Made by a program: the position numbers and the translations under genes
The notes under the pieces: model-generated
Told to the model about the DNA's origin: nothing
What the model saw: the letters and a program-made list of their open reading frames with translations, nothing else
Database searches by the model: none
Shown: positions 32,534 to 40,481 of the stretch, in pieces
Layout of the letters: every line of letters begins with the position of its first letter
How positions within the stretch are numbered: position 1 is the first letter of the stretch
NCBI GenBank assembly: GCA_947494675.1
Contig: CANLVP010000001.1
Span: 806,001 to 870,000 of the forward strand
Direction: 5' to 3'
DNA: 64,000 nucleotides
From: an uncultured Paracoccaceae bacterium
Lineage (GTDB): Bacteria; Pseudomonadota; Alphaproteobacteria; Rhodobacterales; Rhodobacteraceae

Positions 32534-33517
32534 ATGTCTTTTATTCAAAAATTTGCGCCAGCTGCAGCGCTTACCCTTGCGGTTGCGCTATCGGCGACAT
32601 CAGCCGCGGCTGAATGGCGTGGCTGGAATTTCTTTGACGCGGATTATCCGACCGGCGTGGCGATGGACGCATTCACCGACAAATTGGCCGAACTCAGCGA
32701 TGGCGAATTGACCGGCAAGACATTCCACAACGGTGTTCTTGGCAGCGGTGCTGACGCGATTTCGCAGGTCCGTCTTGGCGCGCTTGAATTTTCGGCCATC
32801 AGTCTCGGCACGCTTGGTGCGACCGTAGATGAGGCCAATGTCGCATCATTGCCGTTCATCTTTAAGAACGTCGATCACATGCACCGCGTGATTGATAGCG
32901 AGATCGGCGCGCAGATTTCTGACGCCATGGCCGACCAAGGCTTTGTCCCCGTCAGTTGGTACGATTCCGGCGCACGGTCATTCTACAACACAGAGCGTCC
33001 CATCACCGCACCCGCCGATCTGGATGGGCTGAAAATCCGGGTCATGGGCAACGAGATCTTTGTGAACATGGTCAACGACATGGGCGGGAACGGCACCCCG
33101 ATGGCCTTTGGCGAGGTCTTCCAATCCTTGAAAACAGGCGTGATCGACGGGGCCGAAAATAACTACCCATCCTACGAGTCGACCAACCACTTTGAAGTCG
33201 CCCAGTTCTACTCCCTCACGGAACACCTGATCATTCCCGATTGCCTTTGCGTGTCAAAGGTCATCTGGGATGGTCTGAGTGCCGAACAACAGGCGATGGT
33301 CACCGAAGCGGGCCAGCATAGCCAAGCCGTGCAGCGCGCCGAATGGGCCGCACGCGTCGAAGCCAGCAAGGCCGCGATCATCGAAGCAGGTGTTGTCATC
33401 AACGCAATCGATGACAAGACGCCGTTTCAGGATGCCATGGCCTCTGTCTACGATGGGTTCATCGCGCAATACCCCGACCTCGAAGGTCTTGTGAACGACA
33501 TCAAGAACTTCGACTGA
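32534..33517 (+). CDS. TRAP transporter solute-binding protein (DctP family), probable hexuronate binder
   Basis: This 327-residue periplasmic protein has a signal peptide (MSFIQKFAPAAALTLAVALSATSAAA, cleavage before EWRGWNFF). The mature DctP fold includes ISQVRLGALEFSAISLGTLGATVDEANVASLPFIFKNVDHMHRVIDSEIG, the conserved Arg region FYNTERPITAPADLDGLKIRVMGNEIFV that usually clamps a ligand carboxylate, and ALKTGVIDGAENN-type FQSLKTGVIDGAENNYPSYES. Neighbouring uxaC and uxuAB suggest the ligand is a hexuronate. The AGGAGG-type ribosome site is GGGAGGAAC just upstream. Confidence 0.92.
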   Translation: MSFIQKFAPAAALTLAVALSATSAAAEWRGWNFFDADYPTGVAMDAFTDKLAELSDGELTGKTFHNGVLGSGADAISQVRLGALEFSAISLGTLGATVDEANVASLPFIFKNVDHMHRVIDSEIGAQISDAMADQGFVPVSWYDSGARSFYNTERPITAPADLDGLKIRVMGNEIFVNMVNDMGGNGTPMAFGEVFQSLKTGVIDGAENNYPSYESTNHFEVAQFYSLTEHLIIPDCLCVSKVIWDGLSAEQQAMVTEAGQHSQAVQRAEWAARVEASKAAIIEAGVVINAIDDKTPFQDAMASVYDGFIAQYPDLEGLVNDIKNFD

Positions 33518-33532
33518 TACACAATCCTTGGG

Positions 33533-33565
33533 CGGCCCTTGCAGATCACCGCAGGGGCCGTTTTC
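33533..33565 (+). terminator. Hairpin with T-run between dctP and dctQ homologues
   Basis: CGGCCCTTGC (33533-33542) pairs with GCAGGGGCCG (33551-33560), with one mismatch or wobble, and TTTTC follows. It lies just after the binding-protein gene and is likely a partial terminator that gives more solute-binding protein than permease. Confidence 0.75.
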
Positions 33566-33585
33566 AATGCGGGGGCCCATAAGAC

Positions 33586-34143
33586 GTGAGCGTGAGACTT
33601 TTCCAAACCATCCGTCGCGGCCTTGATCTGCTGATCTGGCTGTTGGAGGCCCTGTCGACGCTGGCCCTGATGTTCATCACCTTCTCTTTCGGCTGGCTGG
33701 TCTTTGGGCGCTATGTCCTGAATTCCACCCCCACCTGGGTCGAACACGTGGCGATCCTGCTGATCACCTTTATCACCTTTTCCATGATGGCCGTGAACCA
33801 ACGCCGGGGCACCAATCTGGCCGTCGGCGCGTTCACCGACCGCCTGCCCCACCGGGCGCAAACCGTGGTCTTGGCCAGCGTTGATCTGCTGGTCGCGGTC
33901 TTTGGCGGTTACTGCCTGATCTACGGGATCAAGCTGGCGCTCTTTAATGCCGATCAGCGGATGCTGATGCTGGGCATTTCCGAAGGCATCCGCATGATCC
34001 CCCTGGCCATGGGCGGCGGTGTTCTGGCGCTTGTCGCATTGCTCAACGCCATTGGCAGGTTTCTGGACCCCGATGGAAATGATGGCGGGTCAGACGAAAG
34101 CGCGGAACTTGATGCCGCAAAACTAGACTTAGGGGTGCAATAG
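33586..34143 (+). CDS. TRAP transporter small permease (DctQ family)
   Basis: This 185-residue inner-membrane protein has four helices. Conserved small-subunit elements are visible: FSFGWLVFGRYVLNSTPTWVEHVAILLITFITFSMMAVNQRRGTNLAVGAFTDRLP, the W-x-E motif that contacts the large subunit and the polar RRGTNLAV stretch. It starts at GTG 33586; another GTG two codons later is possible. An acidic C-terminal tail (DPDGNDGGSDESAELDAAKLD) extends it beyond the common length. The stop is followed directly by the large permease start. Confidence 0.9.
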   Translation: MSVRLFQTIRRGLDLLIWLLEALSTLALMFITFSFGWLVFGRYVLNSTPTWVEHVAILLITFITFSMMAVNQRRGTNLAVGAFTDRLPHRAQTVVLASVDLLVAVFGGYCLIYGIKLALFNADQRMLMLGISEGIRMIPLAMGGGVLALVALLNAIGRFLDPDGNDGGSDESAELDAAKLDLGVQ

Positions 34144-34144
34144 C

Positions 34145-35428
34145 TTGGGACTTACACTGCTCATGCTGAGCTTTCTGTTGCTGGTGGCCTTGCGCGCACC
34201 GGTGGCCTTTGCACTGGGGGGCGCCGCCCTGATCACCTTTGTCTACGAAGGTTTCTTTCTGGAAGTCGCGTTCACACGGATCACCACGGGCATCTCGTCC
34301 TTTTCCCTGATCGCCATCCCGTTCTTTATCCTCTCGGGCGAACTGATGTTGCGCGGCGGCATCGCGGAACGTCTCGTCAACTTTGCCGCCCGCGCATTGG
34401 GCTGGATGCGTGGCGGGCTGGGGGTTGTAAACGTGACCTCGTCGATGTTGTTCGGCGGCATTTCCGGCTCTGCCGCGGCCGATGTGTCAGCGCTTGGGTC
34501 AGTGATGATCCCGGTGATGAAGGAAAAGGGATATGACGCCGACTACGCCGTCAACGTCACAGTGACGTCTTCCATCGCGGGCGTTGTGATCCCGCCCAGC
34601 CATAACATGCTGATTTACACGCTTGCCGCGGGCGGCGGCATTTCGGTGACAAACCTGTTTCTGGCAGGCGTCGTGCCCGGTATCCTGATGTGCCTGTGTC
34701 TGGCCATCGCCGCCTACCTCGTCGCCGTGAAACGCGGCTATCCCGCCGAAAGCTTCATGGGGTTTCAGCCGCTGCTTTTTGCATTTGTGGCGTCGATCCC
34801 GGGCCTGCTGGTCGCCGTGATTATCGTGGGCGGCACCTTGTCGGGCGTCTTCACGGTGAGCGAATCCGGTGCAATTGGCGCGCTCTATACGCTGCTTTTG
34901 ACAGGGCTGATTTACCGGTCGCTGTCTTTGCGGGACTTTTGGATCGCAACACGGGACGCAGTGCGCACAACCGGTCTGGTCATGATCCTGATCGGCTGCG
35001 CCACCGCCTTTGCCTATCTGCTGGCGCTTTACCAAGTGCCGGACCTGATCGCGGCTGGCATCACGAACCTGACCGACAACAAGATCGCCATTTTGCTGAT
35101 CCTCAATGCTACGCTGCTGGTGCTTGGCATGTTGATGGACATGGCCGCCTTGATCCTGATCTGCACGCCGATCTTTCTGCCGCTGGTGCTGGAGATTGGC
35201 ATGGACCCGATCCAGTTCGGCATCATCCTGATGATGAACCTTGGCATCGGGCTGACCACACCCCCGGTCGGCGGTTGCCTGTTTCTGGGCTGCGCCATTG
35301 GCAAAATCTCAATCGAACAGGCGGTGCGGACGATCTGGCCATTCTACCTGGCGCTTCTCGTCGCCCTACTGCTCACCACCTATGTGCCCGCATTCTCAAT
35401 GGCGCTGCCCCGGCTCTTGAATGGATAA
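34145..35428 (+). CDS. TRAP transporter large permease (DctM family)
   Basis: This 427-residue permease has about twelve hydrophobic segments. It carries the family signatures FFILSGELMLRGGIAERLVNFA, MLFGGISGSAAADVSALGSVMIPVMKEKGYDADYAVNVTVTSSIAGVVIPPSHNMLIY and the C-terminal LGIGLTTPPVGGCLFLGCAIGKISIE. It forms the sodium-driven translocation channel with the small permease and DctP. The start is TTG 34145, with GGGGTG upstream, immediately after the dctQ stop. It overlaps the alpha/beta hydrolase gene by eight bases. Confidence 0.94.
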   Translation: MGLTLLMLSFLLLVALRAPVAFALGGAALITFVYEGFFLEVAFTRITTGISSFSLIAIPFFILSGELMLRGGIAERLVNFAARALGWMRGGLGVVNVTSSMLFGGISGSAAADVSALGSVMIPVMKEKGYDADYAVNVTVTSSIAGVVIPPSHNMLIYTLAAGGGISVTNLFLAGVVPGILMCLCLAIAAYLVAVKRGYPAESFMGFQPLLFAFVASIPGLLVAVIIVGGTLSGVFTVSESGAIGALYTLLLTGLIYRSLSLRDFWIATRDAVRTTGLVMILIGCATAFAYLLALYQVPDLIAAGITNLTDNKIAILLILNATLLVLGMLMDMAALILICTPIFLPLVLEIGMDPIQFGIILMMNLGIGLTTPPVGGCLFLGCAIGKISIEQAVRTIWPFYLALLVALLLTTYVPAFSMALPRLLNG

Positions 35429-36395
35429 GCCCAAGGCGAAAAAAGCGGTTCTTGATCCGTTAGTGGCCAAGATCATGCAGTCTCAGGCAGACCGATGGTC
35501 CGATGCGCCGGACCGCTGGTCGCTGACCTTGCCAAAGGCACGGCTTCAAACGCTTGAGGTCAGTCAGCGTTGGAATGACGGGATGCCGGATATGGCCCGG
35601 ATCGAGGATCTGACGTTCCACACGCGCGATTGCAATCAAAACCGGCTGCGCCTGTTTGTGCCGCAGGATGCAGAGGACGCCCTGATCGTCTATTTCCACG
35701 GCGGCGGCTGGGTCGTTGGCGATATCAGCACGCACGAAGGCGTCACGCGGCAATTGGCCGTCCAAAGCCGATGCCCGGTCTTGTCGTGCAACTACCGGCT
35801 GGCCCCGGAACATGCCTTTCCGACGGGCCTGCATGACTGCGTGGACATCTGGCGTGGGCTATCGTCGGGTGACATCGATTTGGGACTGCCTGCGCCCACA
35901 TCCATCGCGATGGCCGGTGACAGCGCGGGGGCAAATCTGGCCTTTGGTGTCATGCTGAACGAGATTGTCGAGGGCCGCGCCCTGCCCGATTTTGGCATCA
36001 TGTTTTACGGCGTCTACGGGCATGATTTCACGACCCCATCCTACACCGACTTTGCCACCGGTCCCGGTCTTTCCGGGGCAGAGATGATGGAGTTCTGGAA
36101 ATGGTATGCGCCCGACAAGCATCAATATTCCGACATGCGGGCCGCCCCGCTTGCGGCAAGCGATGCGCTGTTGTCCCGTATCCCGCCACTCTACCTTGGC
36201 ATCGCAGAGGTTGATCCCCTTTATTCTGAAAACCAGCACATGCGGGACAGGTTAAGCGCGCTGGGGCGGGACGATACTTGCCATGTCTATGACGGCGTCC
36301 CGCATGGGTTTGTCCAGATGAACAATGAACTTCCTATTGCGCTTCAGGCGATTGTCGATGCGGCGTCCGCGTTCAGATCACACCGTGTGCCCTAG
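35421..36395 (+). CDS. Alpha/beta hydrolase, hormone-sensitive-lipase-like esterase
   Basis: This 324-residue protein has the HSL-type oxyanion motif YFHGGGWVVGD (about 93-103), the nucleophile elbow AMAGDSAGANLAF (Ser near 158), the acid in GIAEVDPLYSEN (Asp near 263) and the catalytic His in YDGVPHGFVQMN (near 293). It lacks a signal peptide and so acts in the cytosol. It overlaps the TRAP permease gene by eight bases and is thus in the uptake operon. It may remove an ester group from imported uronates before UxaC acts; that is inference. Confidence 0.87.
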   Translation: MDKPKAKKAVLDPLVAKIMQSQADRWSDAPDRWSLTLPKARLQTLEVSQRWNDGMPDMARIEDLTFHTRDCNQNRLRLFVPQDAEDALIVYFHGGGWVVGDISTHEGVTRQLAVQSRCPVLSCNYRLAPEHAFPTGLHDCVDIWRGLSSGDIDLGLPAPTSIAMAGDSAGANLAFGVMLNEIVEGRALPDFGIMFYGVYGHDFTTPSYTDFATGPGLSGAEMMEFWKWYAPDKHQYSDMRAAPLAASDALLSRIPPLYLGIAEVDPLYSENQHMRDRLSALGRDDTCHVYDGVPHGFVQMNNELPIALQAIVDAASAFRSHRVP

Positions 36396-37849
36396 GCCAA
36401 TTTGCTTTCTTCCATCAGGAATAGATCGACCGGAACGGCGATGAGCTGCGAGAGCATATCGCGCAGCGTGTCGCTCCAAACCTCCGACTCCTTCAGCGTA
36501 TCGGGCTGCAAGCCATTCATTGCCATGAGGCCCCTGAGAATGTCGTCCGGATCGTCGCCTTGGAAAGCCGCGCTCAGCTCTTCGGCGCGCGGATCGTTCA
36601 CCGCCGTGCCTTGCGTCCGACAAAACCAAATCCAGCAAGCAATTGCGACGGCAAAGGGCCGGATTGTTGCTCCCGATTGAAGCGCTTGGACTGCGGGCGC
36701 AAAGATGCGCTGCCCCAGCTTTTGCGACCCGTCAGAGGCGATCTGCAACGTCTCATGCGCGATCTCGGGGTTCTTGAACCGCTGGATCAGATCTTCGGCG
36801 TAGTCCGCGAGATCAATGCCTTCAATTGCGGGCAGAGTTTCAATTGCCGCGTGCATCAGCTGCCGGACCAAGCGCACCAGCTTTTCATCGGCCATCGCGT
36901 CCCGCACATAGCGTTTGCCGTCCAGATAACCCGCATACGCCAGCAGCGAATGGCTGCCGTTCAGCAGGCGCAGCTTCATGTCCTCGTAGGGCGTCACATC
37001 TGGTGCGATGATGGCACCAACCTCTTCCCACGCAGGCCTGCCGAGGGGGAAGTCATCCTCGATCACCCATTGGTGAAACGGCTCTGTTTCAATGGCTTGC
37101 GAGTCCGCAACGCCAAGACACTGCGCGACAAGCGCGCGCGTTTCTTCCGTCTGGGCCGGGGTGATGCGGTCCACCATGGTCGACGGGCAGGACAGGTTCG
37201 CGTCGATCCACGCGGCAAGCTCTGGGTCGCGGTGCGCGGCGAAACCCACCAACCCAGCTTTCACAAAGCGACCGTTTTCCGGCAGGTTGTCACAGCACAA
37301 GACCGTAAAAGGTGCGACGTTACTGGCGCGGCGCAGGCGCAAGGCTTCGACAATCATGCCCAGCACGCCGACCGGGTTTTCGGGGTTCTCCCAATCACGC
37401 TGAATGACCGGGTTCGTCTGGTCAGGCGCGCGGGTGGCGGGGTCGATGCCATAGCCTTTTTCGGTGACGGTTGTGCTAACGATTTTGGTGGTCGGAGCAC
37501 AAAGCGCTGCGATCACTTCGGACGATTGGGTCGCCGCACAAAGTGCGCTGGCGATGCTGCCGACGACATGCGCGCGCGGGCCTGTTTCGCGCTTTTCCAG
37601 AAGGGCGAACAACCCGTCTTGGGCGTTGATATCCTCAGCCACCTGCGCATTGCGCATGGCCACGCCCAGGATACGCCAATCGCCGCCGGAGCGTGCAAGA
37701 ACGCGGTCGGTGTAGAAAGCTTGATGGGCTTTGTGAAACGCGCCCAGCCCAAGGTGAACGATGCCAACACCCAAATCCTCGCGCGCATAGCCGGGCGCGC
37801 AGGATTGATCCTTCAGCTCCGCGAGCGCGGCATCTGAAAGGCGGTTCAC
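36392..37849 (-). CDS. uxuB: Mannitol dehydrogenase family oxidoreductase, probable D-mannonate oxidoreductase (fructuronate reductase)
   Basis: This 485-residue protein has the N-terminal NAD-binding segment VGIVHLGLGAFHKAHQAFYTDRVLA, then NPVGVLGMIVEALRLRR, VLCCDNLPENGRFVKAGLVGFA, the catalytic Lys-containing MKLRLLNGSHSLLAYAGYLDGKRYV and the C-terminal helical domain. These are mannitol dehydrogenase family features. Coupling to uxuA (GTGA overlap at 37846-37849) supports fructuronate reductase as the specific role. The start codon is GTG. It is convergent with the esterase gene, overlapping by four bases. Confidence 0.9.
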   Translation of the reverse strand: MNRLSDAALAELKDQSCAPGYAREDLGVGIVHLGLGAFHKAHQAFYTDRVLARSGGDWRILGVAMRNAQVAEDINAQDGLFALLEKRETGPRAHVVGSIASALCAATQSSEVIAALCAPTTKIVSTTVTEKGYGIDPATRAPDQTNPVIQRDWENPENPVGVLGMIVEALRLRRASNVAPFTVLCCDNLPENGRFVKAGLVGFAAHRDPELAAWIDANLSCPSTMVDRITPAQTEETRALVAQCLGVADSQAIETEPFHQWVIEDDFPLGRPAWEEVGAIIAPDVTPYEDMKLRLLNGSHSLLAYAGYLDGKRYVRDAMADEKLVRLVRQLMHAAIETLPAIEGIDLADYAEDLIQRFKNPEIAHETLQIASDGSQKLGQRIFAPAVQALQSGATIRPFAVAIACWIWFCRTQGTAVNDPRAEELSAAFQGDDPDDILRGLMAMNGLQPDTLKESEVWSDTLRDMLSQLIAVPVDLFLMEESKLA

Positions 37850-39057
37850 GCCCGCACCTTCGGGTGTGACAAAGCGGTGATAATCCCGCGCAGTTCTGCC
37901 AGCCCTTTGAGCCGCCCAACCGCCGGGTAACCGGGTTGTCCCTTTGCCTTGATATCGCTCAGGATGTCTTGCCCATGATCAGGCCGGAACGGGATGTCAA
38001 AATCGGCGCGGCCCGCGTCACGCCGCTTGCGTTCTTCGGCCAAAATCGCATCGACGAGGCTCACCATATCGGTCGCCCCTTCCAGATGGGCCGCCTCGTG
38101 GAAGGACCCCGGAAAGTCACCGGTTTCGCGTGCGACATTGCGCAGATGGGCGAAATGAACACGGTCGCCCAAGCGCGCCATCATGCCGGGCAAATCATTG
38201 TCTGGCCGCACGCCAAGCGAGCCGCTGCACAGCGTGATCCCATTGGCGGGCGTGTCCACGGCCTGCATGAGTTGGGCGTAATCCTCTTCCGTCGACATGA
38301 TCCGCGGCAGACCCAAAAGCGAAAAGGGCGGGTCGTCGGGGTGGCAACATAAGCGCGCGCCAACTTCTTCGGCCACGGGGGCCACTTCTCCCAGAAACGC
38401 ATATTGATGCTGGCGGAGGCGGGCATCTGAAATCTCGGCATAGGCGTCCAGATGATGCCGCATATCTTCAACCGAATACCCCTCTTCCGCGCCGGGCAGA
38501 CCGCAGATGATGTTGTCGGTCAGTTGCTGGCGCTGATCAGGGCTGAGCGCGTCATTACGGTCTGTCGCTTGGCTGACGATATGGTCGGCATAGTCGTTTT
38601 CCGCATTGGGCCGCGCCAGCGTGAAAATGTCGAAAATGGCAAAGTCGATCAGGTCAAAGCGCATACATTGCGCGCCGCCGGGCACCTCAAACCGCAGGTC
38701 GGTGCGGGTCCAATCGAGCACCGGCATGAAGTTGTAGCAGACGGTCTGAATCCCGCAGTCTGCAAGGTTGCGCAGACTTTGCTGGTAGTTGGCGATGTGC
38801 TGCCGCCAGTCGCCGGTTTGCCGTTTGATATCTTCGGAAACGGGCAGGCTTTCGACCACGTCCCAAGTCAGATCGGGCGCACCACTGCCCTTTGGCGCGG
38901 CAAGCTGGTCCTGTCTGGCGCGGATATCATCATGCGACCACACCGCGCCATTCGGCAGGTGATGCAGCGCTGTCACAACGCCCTCGACACCGGCTTGCAG
39001 CATGTCGTCTCTGCTCACGGGATCATGCGGACCAAACCATCGCCACGTTCTTTTCAT
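37846..39057 (-). CDS. uxuA: Mannonate dehydratase
   Basis: This 403-residue TIM-barrel enzyme dehydrates D-mannonate to 2-keto-3-deoxygluconate. It starts MKRTWRWFGPHDPVSRDDML and carries QTVCYNFMPVLDWTRTDL, EVGARLCCHPDDPPFSLLGLPRIMST, GITLCSGSLGVRPDNDLPGM and the metal ligands in RVHFAHLRNV and HEAAHLEG plus DHGQDI near the C-terminus. Length is normal. GGAGGATGGG precedes the ATG. It is the first gene of a two-gene operon with uxuB. No GTATAC-type site is evident upstream, so regulation may differ from that of uxaC. Confidence 0.96.
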   Translation of the reverse strand: MKRTWRWFGPHDPVSRDDMLQAGVEGVVTALHHLPNGAVWSHDDIRARQDQLAAPKGSGAPDLTWDVVESLPVSEDIKRQTGDWRQHIANYQQSLRNLADCGIQTVCYNFMPVLDWTRTDLRFEVPGGAQCMRFDLIDFAIFDIFTLARPNAENDYADHIVSQATDRNDALSPDQRQQLTDNIICGLPGAEEGYSVEDMRHHLDAYAEISDARLRQHQYAFLGEVAPVAEEVGARLCCHPDDPPFSLLGLPRIMSTEEDYAQLMQAVDTPANGITLCSGSLGVRPDNDLPGMMARLGDRVHFAHLRNVARETGDFPGSFHEAAHLEGATDMVSLVDAILAEERKRRDAGRADFDIPFRPDHGQDILSDIKAKGQPGYPAVGRLKGLAELRGIITALSHPKVRA

Positions 39058-39199
39058 CCCATCCTCCAGCAGTTTTTAAGGCCTGAAAAACATAGAAAAA
39101 ATATGCCGGATGATAAAGGCAATAACGCAACGTCAAGCATGCCAAGCGGCGACTTCTCGACGGCACCGCCAAAGGTTCATGGCATCAAACCGGGACGCC

Positions 39200-40420
39200 C
39201 TAGCGCCCGGCGCGATACCACTCGGCCAGCACAACCCGGTCTGCGTCTGGCAGATCGGTGATATTGGCAGGCGGCATGGCGTGGCTGACGGCGGCCTGCA
39301 GATAAATCTCACGCGCGTGGGCCGCCACATCGGCGCGGGTTTCGAGGAACACGCCCTTCGGCGCCCATTGCATATTACCCCAAACCGGTTGGCGTGCGTG
39401 GCACATGCTGCACCGCCCGCGCACGATGTCATGGGCATCGTCGAACCCTTCGGCCTGGGCAAAGCGTTCCTCATAGGGGGTCAGGGCGCGCGCCTCTGAC
39501 GCCTCATAGCTCTCGTGCCCCGGAAATGTCGACAGCCATGCAATCGAGATGAATAGCAACACCGTCAGCGCCCACGTCCAATGCGGCTGACCCTGACGGG
39601 CGTGCATGGAGTTGAAGTAATGCCGGATCGTGACCCCCATCAGGAACACGAGTGCGGCAATGATCCACGCATATTCCGTGCCAAACGACAGTGGGTAATG
39701 GTTGGACAGCATCAGGAAAATAACCGGCAATGTCAGGTAGTTATTATGGGTTGAGCGCAGCTTGGCGATCTTGCCATACTTGGGGTCCGGCGTGCGCCCG
39801 GCCTTTAGGTCATCCACCACAATCCGCTGGTTCGGCATGATGATCAGGAACACGTTCGCCGTCATGATCGTCGCCGTGAACGCCCCCAGATGCAGCAGCG
39901 CCGCGCGGCCTGTGAACACCTGATTGTAGCCCCAGGACATCACGACCAGCACCACAAACAACAGCACCATCAGCGTCGTTGGGGTCTCGCCCAAAGGCGA
40001 TTTACATAAGCCGTCATAGACCAACCACCCCACAGCAAGCGATGCTGCAGAAAGCGCAATGCCCTGCCAGATGGCAATGTCCGCCTTGGCGGGGTCGATC
40101 AGGTAAAGCTCTGCCCCGACCCAATAGACCACCGCGAGCATGGCAAATCCCGACAGCCAGGTCGCATAGCTTTCCCATTTGAACCAAGTCAGGTGGGCAG
40201 GCATCGCCTCGGGTGCGACAAGGTATTTCTGGATGTGATAAAAACCACCGCCATGCACCTGCCACTCTTCGCCATCCGCTGGCCCCTTGATGTCGCGGTT
40301 CAGGCCCAGATCAAGGGCGATGAAATAGAACGACGACCCGATCCACGCGATAGCCGTGATGACGTGCAACCAGCGCACCGCAAAAGCGATCCAGTCCCAC
40401 AGGATGGCGACATCATACAT
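39200..40420 (-). CDS. puuD: Membrane urate oxidase/hydroxylase with cytochrome c domain (PuuD)
   Basis: This 406-residue protein has about eight membrane helices in its N-terminal region (WIAFAVRWLHVITAIAWIGSSFYFIALD, with the conserved His and W), through IIAALVFLMGVTIRHYFNSMHA, then a C-terminal cytochrome c domain with the heme motif CSMCH near residue 338 and Met candidates in SHAMPPAN. PuuD oxidises urate to 5-hydroxyisourate and passes electrons to the respiratory chain rather than to oxygen directly. It diverges from puuE-uraD across 61 bases. Confidence 0.93.
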   Translation of the reverse strand: MYDVAILWDWIAFAVRWLHVITAIAWIGSSFYFIALDLGLNRDIKGPADGEEWQVHGGGFYHIQKYLVAPEAMPAHLTWFKWESYATWLSGFAMLAVVYWVGAELYLIDPAKADIAIWQGIALSAASLAVGWLVYDGLCKSPLGETPTTLMVLLFVVLVVMSWGYNQVFTGRAALLHLGAFTATIMTANVFLIIMPNQRIVVDDLKAGRTPDPKYGKIAKLRSTHNNYLTLPVIFLMLSNHYPLSFGTEYAWIIAALVFLMGVTIRHYFNSMHARQGQPHWTWALTVLLFISIAWLSTFPGHESYEASEARALTPYEERFAQAEGFDDAHDIVRGRCSMCHARQPVWGNMQWAPKGVFLETRADVAAHAREIYLQAAVSHAMPPANITDLPDADRVVLAEWYRAGR

Positions 40421-40481
40421 TTTGGGTTCCCTTTCCCCTTCGCTTGGCCTCATAAATTCATCACCAACAAGGGAAGTCCAG

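Noticed and set aside
36560-37837. 425-residue open frame antisense to uxuB
   Set aside because: Overlaps a well-supported mannitol dehydrogenase family gene and shows no family motif.
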